Shown piece by piece: positions 10,560 to 21,100 of a stretch of 64,000 bases of DNA. The notes under the pieces are model-generated. The model saw only the letters and a list, made by a program, of their open reading frames with translations. It searched no databases and was not told the origin of the DNA. Source of the DNA: Isochrysis galbana (Eukaryota > Haptophyta > Isochrysidales > Isochrysidaceae); assembly GCA_018136815.1 (NCBI GenBank), contig CM030939.1, positions 1,868,808 through 1,932,807 of the forward strand, read 5' to 3'. Position 1 is the stretch's first letter; the number at the start of each line of letters is the position of its first letter. The translations under genes and the position numbers were made by a program.

Positions 10560-11745
10560 AATTTTAGGTACACCGTCGTCGTCGCCGCCGCCACAGGCTG
10601 GATCGACTCCGGAGAGTCGGGCATGATCCACGAGCTGGGAGGTGAGCGGAGCCGCTTGGGCGTCACCGCCGCTTCGTCCTCCGGCGGTGGCGGGGGCGAT
10701 TCGCTCGGCTCCTCCGCCTTGCGCGTGGGTGGTGAGTCCTCCTCAGCGCGCTCCCCCTCCGGTTCGGGTGGACCGATGGGCTCCTCGCAGACGCTGACCA
10801 CCCTCTGCTTCCGCACGGTGGACGCGCTCTGAAATACACGCCGGTCGGTGACGCTGCGAGGGCATTGATAATAGGGCGGTTAGCACAGCTGGACCACCCG
10901 TCGGAAATGAGTGTGGCGCCGGTCATCGTTAGGACGCCTGCCATGCGCTGCCTGACTTTGTCGTCGAGCTCCTTGTCGAACTCCGGCAGGATCTTCTCGG
11001 TGATCTTCTTGCGCCTCGGCACTTGTACCTCGTTGCCCACAAAGAGCCTCGAGCCGCACCTTGCCGTAAGGAGCATGGCCGAGCGGACGGTGGGGTCGTC
11101 AAAGAAGTCGAGCGGGATCGCCTTCTTGATGCAGACCGCGAGCCAAGCCTTCGTGACCTCATCGGGGCTCTTGAGCTTGAACAAATCGGCCGCGCGTGCT
11201 TGGTCCGCCGAGAGATTCTGGTTCTGGGCGATGGCGCGGCCTTGCTGCTTCAACGTGTCGTTGTTCTCGCGTGCTTTCTTCTTCTCGGCGACGTCGATGG
11301 CACGTCGGCGGAGCTCGGCCACGACGACCCTGTGGCGCGCCTTGAAGATGGGCTTGGGGTTGCACACCTGCACGGCACGTGGTTTGATGGTACCATCCAG
11401 GTGAGTGCGGATTACATCGGGGCCGCCCGCGTATTTGTGCCCGCAAAGCCAGCAAGCCTTTGCTTTGCGCTGCTTGGCCTTGGCGGCCTCCTCTTCGATC
11501 GTCGACCACTCGAGCTTGGAGCCGTCGAGCTTCTCAATGGGCTCGCACCCCCACGGTGCTGGCGGCTTGTCCTCGCCCAAGGAGCTCATGGGGTTGGGGG
11601 AGGTCACAGACGCCGCCGACGCGCGCGACCGCAGAGACCTTCCCGAAGAAGGAGAAGGAGAGCTCAGCAAGTCGTCCAACGCGCCCTCTACGGATGTCGT
11701 GATCGAGCGGCGTGAGACGCGCTTGTTCGAGGCGGCCCGCGGCAT
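10560..11745 (-). pseudogene. hAT transposase, N-terminal half (BED-type finger + DUF659)
   Basis: ATG at 11745 opens MPRAASNKRVSRRS. Residues about 95-125 contain CWLCGHKYAGG..VIRTHLDG....AVQVC, the C2HC pattern of BED-like zinc fingers in plant-type hAT transposases. Further on, MTGATLISDGWSSCANRP with IINALAASPTGVYF is the DUF659/hAT core signature. Just after GVYF the frame shifts: the neighbouring minus frame continues STVRKQRVVSVCEEPIGPP. The RNase-H-like core beyond DUF659 and the C-terminal dimerisation region are missing here, so the copy is truncated. A C-terminal half lies nearby on the opposite strand (12052-12654). Confidence 0.85.
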
Positions 11746-11894
11746 GGGATGGGGATGGGGATGGAGGGACGTTCGGAGGGGGAATGGGGGGGCTCGGGGC
11801 TGGGCTCGCGCTCGCGCTCGCGTCCGGCGCGCGCTATAAATTTAGTTTTGTATTAGTAAATTATACCCCCTCCCCGACTGCCGTACTGCAGTCA

Positions 11895-11952
11895 CCACAG
11901 GTACCTGGGGGGACCGGTACCGGTTCACCGGTACCTGTACCGGTACCTGTGG
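11895..11952. repeat. GGTACC-rich imperfect palindrome
   Basis: Four GGTACC sites sit within 58 bp, flanked by CCACAGGTACC on the left and its mirror GGTACCTGTGG on the right. The block lies exactly between the head-to-head hAT transposase halves. It could mark a junction or a fold of the element; function unknown. Confidence 0.6.
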
Positions 11953-12051
11953 AACAACTTAGACATGCCAAGAGGCAGCGCAGGGTGGTGGATGGTTCTC
12001 GCCCCCCATGAGGGGAGTCGAGAGAGTGGGGGGGGCGCGAGGCCCCCCTCC

Positions 12052-12654
12052 ATGGCGACCAATCATAAGATTAGTGGTTTGGATGAGGGCATGAGGAAAA
12101 AGATCCATGCCATTTTCATGGCGCGCTGGGAGTACATGCACGTCCCCGTTATGACGGCTGCGTGCCGCTTCGAGCCGGAATTCTGTACGCGCGTCTATGA
12201 TTCTGCTGAAATGCAAGACATCAAAAGCGTAATGAAGCAGATATCGACGGACGAGCATACATACCCGGCGCTTTTGGCTCAATTGGAGGACTTTAAGGAG
12301 AGCCTGATGTGTGGCGCCAATGATCTAAACGACGCCGTCGCGTTTTCGAAGCCAGCTCGAGCAATGGCATCGTATAAGTGGGTACAAGTGTACCTGTCTC
12401 CGTGGCCCAATTTGTGTTGGGCGGCGGCGCGCTTGGTGTCAATGACCTGCTCTGCTTCTGGTTGTGAGGATGCATGGTCCGTGGAGGGTTGGATCCATTC
12501 CAAAAAGCGCAACAGAATGGGGCAAACCACCGTGGACAGGCTGGTTCGTACTCACACCAATTTGCTGTTAGACAGCAAGCTGGAAGATTGGGAGTGTGCT
12601 GTGTTGCCCTGGGAGCTCGATATGGTCGTTGAGGAGCCGGACGCAGACGAGTAG
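12052..12654 (+). pseudogene. hAT transposase, C-terminal half (dimerisation region)
   Basis: An uninterrupted frame of 200 codons from the ATG at 12052 (MATNHKISGLDEG) to TAG. It carries IHAIFMARWEYMHVPVMTAA, then the C-terminal signature SASGCEDAWSVEGWIHSKKR followed by NRMGQTTVDRLVRTHTNLLL, which is the hAT dimerisation domain. The acidic C terminus is repeated as a relic at 4443-4529. The N-terminal half is absent on this strand; the nearest one (10560-11745) points away. Either an inversion split one element or two truncated copies lie side by side. The sequence just before the ATG (about 11985-12075) recurs at 35540-35640. Confidence 0.85.
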
Positions 12655-13466
12655 TTATACATTATACACTACTACTATTCTACTATTATAATAGCCAGTT
12701 GTTTACTTACACTATCATAGTATCATATGATATCAGGTATGAGATATCATACTCAGGTCCTCAACCAGTGTCATATGACGGTATGACGGAGCATCCGGGA
12801 CCCTCGTAGCTCCCTGCCTTTTGTCGATCCCCTTGCTCTTGCTCCCTCGCGAGCCGAACCCGAGTGTCCGCTGTACAAGTTCTCACTCTCTTGTTCATAA
12901 TTGAGCCATCCTACACTCAGACACCTCTGCCCCACTGCCACGGCCCCAGTCACAGGGACCCTCCTGAGAATCCTCGGACACCCAGGGAAGTGCAAAACAG
13001 TGGTTATAAGAAGAGAGTGACCGGGCTAACCTTAGTGGTTGGCCAAGAGCAAAAGAGAAACAGAGCAATGACTTCCCGCAGACAAAATTGAGCGAGGGGA
13101 AGGGCGGGGGTTGTTGCACCTCTCGACGAAAATTCGACACAGTGATACACGGAAGCGTGGCTCCATGCGCGTTTGGCGCACAGCGGTGAGCAAGATAGAC
13201 ATAACACGTATGTTGATGGATGTACGCCGATCACGCAAGGGGTCAGGCTGTGGAGGACGCGTCTTTTCTCTTGATAGCCCCAGGCGGGATGCTTTGTCTT
13301 GGTCGGCCGACGCGCGATGTACGCGAGGCGAGCTCCCTGTGCCGAGGGCTGCACGCCGCCCCTAGCCCAAGCGACATCGGCGTGATTTCATCTTTTGATC
13401 TCGTGTGTCAGCGCAGAAACCGACGGCCGTTGGCCTGCTCCCCAGGCTGCACGCGGAAGTATCGGC
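12655..13466. other. Intergenic, no gene recognised
   Basis: An AT-rich block at 12655-12780, including TATCATATGATATC-type palindromes resembling those near 3745, is followed by the 3' flank of the minus-strand RING gene. Short ORFs on both strands show no family features. Confidence 0.4.
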
Positions 13467-14859
13467 TCACGACCTTTGCACGATGAGTTGTACGCCAGTA
13501 CCGTCTTGTGGAGTGTCGCCATCCGTCCCACCTCCTGAAGGATCGCCAACTTGGCCGTCGGCCTCACTACCTGGTCGCTCAGCAGCTGCGCCGCCGGTTT
13601 CTCTGCCGGTATGACTACTATTGTCCGACAATGTGCTCTCTCGCTCGTGCTCGTGCACGAGTGGTTGCTTGCAGACCGGACACGCGCCATCAAGTGACCT
13701 CCCCGAACGATACCACATCTCAATGCACTCAGGATGGAAGGAGTGAGTGCATGGGAGCACCCGGGCAAAAGTCTCGCTCTCATCGTACGCGCACAGGCAG
13801 ATGGTGCACACGTCGACCTCGCCTTCGGCTTCGGTACCACTCGTCGGCTTCGTCTGCGTCTTGCCGTCGGCGCTACTATCCAACTCTGCCACCGCCTTTG
13901 GTGTGCAGGCAGCTGCTTTGTTGACCATCGGGCAGAGCTCGAGCATCGAGAGGATGATCTGGATCTGCAACTCTGCCGAGCCACGCTGCATGGGACGGCC
14001 GCGCAGCGAGGTGCCTGTAAGGAAGGGAATCGCCGCGCGCGGCCCGCCCATTCCTTCTCACCCTCTTTGTATCCTCACAATCCTCCCGCACCCCATAACT
14101 CTCGTTCACCCGTACTCCTCTCTTTTTTGTACGTGCGGGGGGTGTATTTGTTTATCCCCTCGTCGTCCCCTCACCACTTGCCCCAACTCCGCCCCCCAAA
14201 CCTGCCAGCCCATACTCTTCTCCCCTCAATCTTCCACCCGTTCCTCCATTCTGCTCCCGTCCCCATGCTCTTGCCTCTCCGCCCCACCCTTGCCCCCTCC
14301 CTTACTAAAAATAACTTCCTCCCTACCCCATCATGCCCTTCAACTCTACCGTTCCTCGCCGCTCGCCCCCTTGTTTCCTCTTCCCCAATCCCCCCCCCCC
14401 CCCCACTCCACCTACCGCCCCCCACCCCACCCCCCCACCCCACCCCACCCACCCCACCCACCACGCCCCCTCTCCCCACTCCCACTCCCCACTCCCTCTC
14501 TCCTGCACAGCTCTCACCTGCATCGCCAGCTCTACTCCTCCGCCTGCCGCAGCCAGCGTGCGCACCCTCCTCATCCTGGCCTCTCGCTCGAGCTGCGCAA
14601 GTAGCCGCGCCTGCGCCCTCAGCCGCCGCTCGCGCACCCTTCTCGCCCCCTGCAGAGCGAAGAGCAGCAGACAGAGAGCGAGAGTTCCCGCCAAGTAGAG
14701 AAGCAACTTCTGGTTGAAGACAGAGGAGGAGGAGTCTACGGGTGGCTCCAACGGGCTGGGAGGCGACCATAGAGGTGGAGGGGGACGGGGAGGCCACGAC
14801 GGAGACGCGGGCATCGAGGGGGAATCAGGGGAGGAGGGGGGAGCCCAGGGAGACGGCAT
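13467..14859 (-). CDS. Membrane RING-H2 E3 ubiquitin ligase
   Basis: Exon 1 (14859-14518, ATG at 14859) codes a Pro-rich N terminus, a transmembrane helix KLLLYLAGTLALCLLLFAL (residues 51-69) and a basic coiled segment RRVRERRLRAQARLLAQL. It ends at a CAG|GTGAGAG donor. Exon 2 probably begins at 13964 after TTGCAG (phase 0, IQIILSMLELCP) and runs to 13467, giving about 279 residues. The RING-H2 pattern is complete: CTIC, then PCTHSFHPEC and CPVC, i.e. C-x2-C-x15-C-x-H-x2-H-x2-C-x14-C-x2-C. Such single-pass RING-H2 proteins (ATL-like) ubiquitinate substrates at endomembranes. The alternative acceptor TTACAG at 14015 would not keep frame with this donor. The Ser/Thr/Asp-rich tail is probably disordered. 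Confidence 0.75.
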
Positions 14860-15340
14860 GCGCCCGTGCGTCGCCGCCGCCGGACTCCACTGCTGCTGCC
14901 CGCCGCGGCGGCCTTCCGCCTTGCCCTCTCGCGGTTTCTTCTCGGGGAGAGGGGCGAGAAGGTTAGGTGAAACTCGTGGGTTAGGCTTAGGGTTTAGGGT
15001 TAAGGTTAGTTGAAACTCGTGGGAGGAGGAGACTCGCGAGGGCGGCGGCGTCTCGCCCCCCCCCCCCCCCCCCCCCCCCTCCTCGCCCCCTTCTCAAGCT
15101 TTCATTCATAGCCTTTTCGCCATCTTCTTTTTGTTTTGGTTGATGTCCAGCGGGCTTTAGTTTTTCATAGAAATTTTTGCCATCTTCGGTTTGTCTTGGT
15201 TGTCATGGGCAGTCGTTAAACGGGAAAACAGTTCCTTTTAAATGTAGAATGGTTCCAGAGGTTACTCTAAACGGAGGCGGTGGAAGCTTTCAAAGAATCC
15301 TCAGTTTCGGCGGAATTACCATGCGAATACGAAACTGATA
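14860..15340. other. Spacer with telomere-like words and a poly-C run
   Basis: Upstream flank of the RING gene. It includes the TTAGGG/TTTAGGG-like stretch near 14965-15010 and a run of about 22 C at 15057-15079. No coding frame supported. Confidence 0.5.
14965..15010 (+). repeat. Short interstitial telomere-like stretch
   Basis: The words GGGTTAGGCTTAGGG, TTTAGGG and GTTAAGGTTAG follow each other, mixing TTAGGG and TTTAGGG units. A GTGAAACTCGTGGG / TTGAAACTCGTGGG pair flanks them. Too short and degenerate to be a telomere; possibly a scar of repair or a chance G-rich run. Confidence 0.5.
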
Positions 15341-15348
15341 ACAGGGGC

Positions 15349-16243
15349 TAGGTCCAGGTCAGAATTTCGTTTGAAACCCGCCCAAATTTCTTCGGATATT
15401 TCGCTCAGATTTCGCGTTCACTGCCCCAAATTTCGCAAATATTTTGCGAGGTGCGAGCGCTCCCGCGCTCGCGCGCTAGCCTGACCTAGCTACCTATACT
15501 ATATAGCACATTGCATATAGCCCCGCCGCCGCTGCTATCTGTATTTGGCTACATGAATGGGCTTTTCACTTTTCACCTAGATAGAGCGAGGATTGACACT
15601 CATTGACTCTCGTTTGCGCAACGCGCAACGTTAATTATTAAAGTACTTGCACAATGACACACATCACACACGTACTCTACTAACATATTACTCACTCCTT
15701 ACTCAAGGTCACCGGTGTGATTATACCGCAACATCAACCCACATTGAATCTGATCGGCCAAGGCACTCATTTGTCCATCGCCAAACATGATGGTCTGCGG
15801 TCTGCGGTCTGCGGATCGCGCTCGCGCTCTCTCGCTCTCTTCTCTCCGGCGCCCCCGCGGCTCCCCCCCCCCCTCTCCCGCCTTTACTACCCCTCCTCTC
15901 CCGCCCTTTCTTACCCCCCCTCTCCCGCCCTTCACTCTTAGCCTACCCTACCCTCTCCCCTCTCTCTCCCGCCTCCCGCCCTTACTACTTACTACCCCCC
16001 CCCCCCCCGCCCTTCTCCCTAGGTATAGGATCCCCCTTCCCCTAAGTTAAAGTTAGGATATGGATATGGGAGATGGGGTGATGGGAGTGATGGGGGGCGG
16101 GGGGGGGGGGGCTGCAGGAGCCCCCAAATTTTGCGAGGGCGCTGCAGGAGCCCCCCAAATTTTGCGAAATTTCGCCCCGAAATCTGTGAGTAAACCCACC
16201 CCCAAATTTTGAAAAAAATTTCCGAAATCCTGACCTGGGCCTA
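15349..16243. mobile_element. Non-autonomous hAT-like element with 8-bp target duplication
   Basis: The element starts TAGGTCCAGGTCAG and ends CTGACCTGGGCCTA. Inverted similarity extends inwards through AAATTTCG- and CCCAAATTT-containing sequence for about 100 bp. It is flanked on both sides by ACAGGGGC (15341-15348 and 16244-16251), an exact 8-bp target site duplication of the length made by hAT transposases. The 895-bp interior is non-coding, with a GCTCCCGCGCTCGCGCGC block and C/T-rich stretches (15850-16010). The host site is the outer end of the element at 16252-17635. Confidence 0.85.
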
Positions 16244-16251
16244 ACAGGGGC

Positions 16252-17635
16252 CAAACATAAAAATACTTGATACAGCCTCACTCTTGTAATATACGTCCTA
16301 CTACACTACTAACATGCATCAATCATCGTAGTATAGTGAGAATAATGTGTAATGATAACGTCATAAAACCGTAACCGTCAAACATTTTTTGTAAAAAATC
16401 TATTTTCTGGGGTGTGGGGTGGTCAAATCCGGATCAATTTCGCACATCGAACCCTTTACCTTTACCTTAGAATTCTTACAAAAATGTTTTTAGTTTTTAT
16501 CGTTGTATCACATTGTCATTACACTTCATTCTCACTTTATTATACTACGATGATGCAGAACCTATTGTTAAAATAGGGGGCAATGGGGGCGCTCTGCGCC
16601 CCCCTACCGGGCACTAACTTCCCTCCGGGGGGGCCCGTCAGTCACTCTCACGCCCTGCCTTTTGGCACGGGATGAGCACTCAACACTCTGACCCAGACCC
16701 CCAGTGGGCGCGGGTCGAGACTCGCACTCCCAGGCCCACTCGGGCCAGCACTCATACTCACTCTTCCCCCCCTCTCCTGGTCACCAGGCAGACGGAGGCC
16801 TGCAGGGGGCACACAGGACCGGCGAGGCACGCGAGGGAGAGGCAGGAGGGGCCAGAGGCTGAGCCCCAGCCTCCACTGCCCCCTGAGCCGTCTGGCTGGC
16901 CCTCTAAGAGCCCCCTCAGGACCTCTGGGAGCAGGTCGTGGCGCGCGCCATGGGCACGCGCCGCAGGAGAGGGCGAAGAGAGAGTGGAAGTGGAAGAAGG
17001 GAGAGCGGAAATCGTCAGTCCCCGGACAGGGGATTCACCGATAACCGCGACCCGTTTACATTAGTAAACGGGCGGAGTGAGAGGCTGGCGACAGGCGGAA
17101 GAACGAAGAACGGAGGGAGCGGCGTAAGTTCGGCCAGAGATGCCCTCTCAACGTATGGTTCCCCGGGCTCCGTCGCTTATTCTGCGGAGAAAAGCTCAAA
17201 GCTCGGGCAGGCTCGCCTGCCCCAAGGGCCTCTCACTCTCAACGGGACGACGGCAAAAGCTCGCTCCCCCCCCCCCCCCCCGGTGCTTTTTCCTGGTTAA
17301 TCTTCAATGAATGTACAGGTTACATTGGCGAGACTATCTGGGTTTTCACCCGAACAAGCTTGTGGGGAGCTCGTAAGGGAGCCGGGGGCTTGCAGGGGGG
17401 AGGTATAATCAGGTGCTTACATAGTTTTGTTTGTGCCTTGGCCTTGGGACTTGGACTTGGTGCGGTCATGTACATGTAAGTCGTGGCTTGGCGCTTGGCG
17501 TCTTAGTGCAAGTCTAGTGAGAGTAGAGGTACTAACGCTCAAGAATGTGTTTACACTACGATGATGCATGGTAACAGTAAGTATATTACAAGGATAGCAA
17601 GCCTGTATCAAGTATTTTGATGTTCGGCCCCTCCC
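16252..17635. mobile_element. Inverted-repeat element of about 1.4 kb
   Basis: The left arm (about 16252-16335: AAACATAAAAATACTTGATA, then CATGCATCAATCATCGTAGT) faces its mirror at 17545-17635 (CTACGATGATGCATG, then TATCAAGTATTTTGATGTT). The arms are about 80-90 bp and roughly 85% alike by eye. A third, shorter inverted copy of the CATCGTAGTATA words lies at 16515-16556. The interior (16640-17190) resembles parts of 34980-35180 in inverted orientation. No transposase was found. The hAT-like element at 15349-16243 has inserted at its left border, so this element is the older. Confidence 0.7.
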
Positions 17636-17734
17636 CCTGACTGATACTTTACTATTACTCTACTATAACCCTCTCGATGGTGCCTTGGTTTACCTTCTAA
17701 GAATAGTCGGAGTTCTCGCGCCAAAACGCTCGCC

Positions 17735-18180
17735 TTCCCCCCCCCCCGTCCCCTCTCTTTTCTCTCCTCTTGCCCCTCCTTCTCTTCTTTCTTCCCTGTG
17801 GGTTCCTCCTCTCTCTTCCTCTCCCTCTTCCTCTCTCTTATCCTGCTCCTGTTTTATCTCTTCTTCTTCCCATCCTTCGTTGTCTTCTCTCTTCTCCTCT
17901 CCCACTCTCACCCCCCCGCATCCGCTCCCACCCCCTTGTCCCCTCTCGCCCCGCTCTCTGCACACACCTTACACCCTCCCTCCCTTCTGCTCTCCTGTCC
18001 CTCTCTCCTCTCCCTCCCTCACTCCCCCCCCCCTCACTCCCTCCCGTCTCTCTCTCTCCTTCCCATCCGCTCTGCCTTCCTGCCTCCCCTTCGCCACAGC
18101 CGACGCCTCCTGCCAACCCCTCCCCTCCCCTTTACCCCCGCCCGCCCTGACCCCCACCCACCCCTTCCCGTTTTCACCTT
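17735..18180 (+). promoter_or_regulatory. Long polypyrimidine tract before the GT15-fusion gene
   Basis: About 440 bp of almost only C and T on the coding strand ends 10 bp before the ATG at 18190. It could be promoter, 5' UTR or the pyrimidine-rich part of a 5' intron. No CAG or TAG acceptor could be tied to an upstream exon. Similar tracts precede several other genes in the window. Confidence 0.5.
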
Positions 18181-18189
18181 GCCCTCTGC

Positions 18190-21100
18190 ATGTGCGACTC
18201 ACTCCGGCGGACGGGCCAACATGTCGCGTATGTGGCTTGCGTTGGCCGCCTGGAGCGCCCTTCGGCGGAGGACGCCTTTCACACGGCGCTCGCGCTGCGC
18301 ATGCTTGGCAATGTGGAACAGGCGGCCGACTGGTACGCAAGAGCCGTGCAGCTGCGGCCTGACTTCGCCGAGGCCTACCTTAACGGCGCGTACGTGCTCT
18401 CCGAGGCGAGACGTGGCGCGCAGGCCATCGAGGCTTACCATGCCGCGCTCCGCCTCCGCACATGGCCCGCCGACACCTCGGCCGCCGCGCACAACAATCT
18501 TGGCGTGCTGTTGCGCGAGGCGGGCCGGATAGATGAGGCGGAGGCGGCGTTCGACGCGGCGGTGCAAGCGCGGCCGAATCTGCCTGAGGCTGTTGAGAAC
18601 CTGCGCATCACGCGCGGTGAGCAGGCGCGGCGCATGGACGGCCGCCGAGCAGATGGCCTCGGCGGATTCCACCAGCTCATTCACCTGGCGAACCAACGCT
18701 TTGCAAGCGCGAGCCAGACGGCCGGCCGGGATGACGGAGCGTCGGCTTCGGGTTTCGAGGAGGCGGCCGAGCTCTACCGAAGGGCGACGAAGCTGCACGA
18801 CCCTCGCGTTGACGGCTCCGCATACGTCGGCCTTGGCGCTGCACTCCATGGCGCGAAGCGAGTGCATGAGGCTCTCGAGGTGAGAGGTAGCATGGCCTAC
18901 GGCACCAACGTGTGCGCACGCTCGCTAGCTCGTGCACATCGCCCGCCCGAAACGAACCCCTACGATGACGCCTCTCCTGGCATCCTCTGGCGCCCCTTTG
19001 TAGCTGCTGTGCCCGTCGTTCGTGCTAACGGCGCCAATGCCTAGTCCACGCTCCTGGTTGCGAGCAGGTGCTTCGCGTCGGCGCCAAGTTGTCGCCCTCC
19101 AACCCATCCATGATGCAGAACCTGGCCACCGTGAGTGCGGACGCCGGCGATTGGAAAGCCGCGGCCGCAGCCTGGCGCAAGGCTCTCGCTCTCCGCCCCT
19201 CCACCACGCCTGCCGCCACATGGCGTGCAGCTGCTAGCACATTCGAACGAGCAGGCAAGGCAAAAGAGGCGCTTGGCGCGTACGCCTCGGCAGTCGAGCG
19301 GGAGCCCTGGAATTGGCAGCACCACTACGCCCATGCCCACGCGTTGCTGCGCATGGCCGCCTCCACGGCGAGGCGGGCTGCCAAGTCCAATGCAAGCGTC
19401 GACGCGAGCGTAAATGATGGTCGCATCGCCGAGGTTGGCGAACAGGTAGAGCCGCCGCTCTTTGCAGTCGATTCAGCAGTAGTCGAACTTGAGCAGAGAG
19501 CGCTGGCTGCGCTTGCTCCCATCTCGCGCGAGCCCATTTCATTGAACGCGCGCGAGGTCGACCTCGCGGTACCAAGATGGATGCGAGACGGGGGGCGTGG
19601 CGTGCGTGGCGACGGTCCTCGGCCGCGCCTTCCAGCGGAGCTCTTGCAGGCGCAGGAGAAGAGGCGCGAGGAGTGCGATGCTCTTGGTCCGCAGCGAGGC
19701 ATCATCGTCTTCAAGCTCGGGCAGAGTGACAAGGAGCTCACCAACTTGAAGCTGGCGTTGTGGCGTTTGGACAGGTGCGAACACGCAGTGTGGAGTGCAA
19801 GCACCAACCCACGGCCATCTTTGCTCATGCCGCTGTGCGCGAGCCCTTGGCGACGCGTCTTTGGGACAGGGGGGCTTAGCGATTGGCGTCGGGCGCAACA
19901 GGAGCCATTCATGGGGCGATCGCTCCTGCATCTGTCCAACCGGAAGCGTCGATCTCAAAGGGACGGCTTAGCCTGCCCTTCTTCGCTGTTGCCGTGCTCA
20001 GATACTTTAATCGTGCTCACAAATACCCAATTCTGGTCGCTCATGACGCTCCGTTAGGAGCGTCCGTGCGGCGCTCGCTCTCACGGTTGTGCTCAATCGT
20101 GCCGCGCTTCGTGCTGCTGCACAATCGGTTGCCAGTAGATATGCCAGCCGAGGCAGTGCCCGCCGAGGTGCTCGGCTTCTCCGTCGAGTACCGGCTGATG
20201 ATTCGCTGGAAGACAGGCCTAATGTGGCTCATGCCGGAGCTGCAGCCATACGAGTGAGAGCGCACCTTGACTACACGCCACCCTGACGTCAACGCAGGCT
20301 TCCACGCCAGCGGCGCACTTGCAAAGTCGATACAAATCGCACTCTCCACACATCCACCCCCTTTCGCCTTCCGGCATTCCTTTCCCTCCCTTCGCATTGC
20401 GCGTCCATCCTTGCAATGCTCGTCATTTGCAGATATGTATGGCTTTTGGACACCGACGCCTTCCTGCTAGGCCCGCTCAGCTACGACCCGTTCAGGTTGA
20501 TGGCAATTCGCAACGCGAGCTACGGGTACGTTGATGTCAATGTGGAAACGGCCGAGGTGAGCTGAACAATAAGCCGCTCGTGGGGATAGACGCGGGCGGG
20601 GAAGCGTGCCAATCGTGAGGAAGCGTCATCGCCGCCCCCATACCGAGCTGCACCTGTTGCCAAAGAGTGCTGTTTCAGCCACCCTGTCTCCGTAGCACTT
20701 TAATTGATGTGGTTTGCGCCACATGTTTGCGTCCTTGCGCACGGCTCGGAAGCGACAGCCTGTCGCTCACAAGCCACGTGGAAATGCAGGCCTCTGCTTA
20801 CGCTCCTTGACGCAACAGGGCTCCATTACACCCTCAGGTCGCGGATGGCCTAGCTGATTGTGTTGAGGACTTTCTCCGTCGTCATAAGCATATGTCTGGC
20901 AGTGCTGCAGAAAAGCCGACCATGCTTGATCGCTACCGTCGGCCGCCAGATCGACGCTGGGACGGATCCAAGTTCTACACCAACTTCCAGCTCGCACGGC
21001 TCGACTTTGGCCTCTCACCAGGCTACAGGCAACTCTTCAATCATGTCGATGCGTCCGGTGGCATTTTCACACGCAGGCGAGCCTAATGATAAGCCCGAGA

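Noticed and set aside
13997-14051. Acceptor TTACAG at 14015 and ATG at 14051 as the start of the RING gene
   Set aside because: Out of phase with the exon that codes the membrane helix, and starting at 14051 would lose the membrane anchor; the acceptor before 13964 keeps phase.
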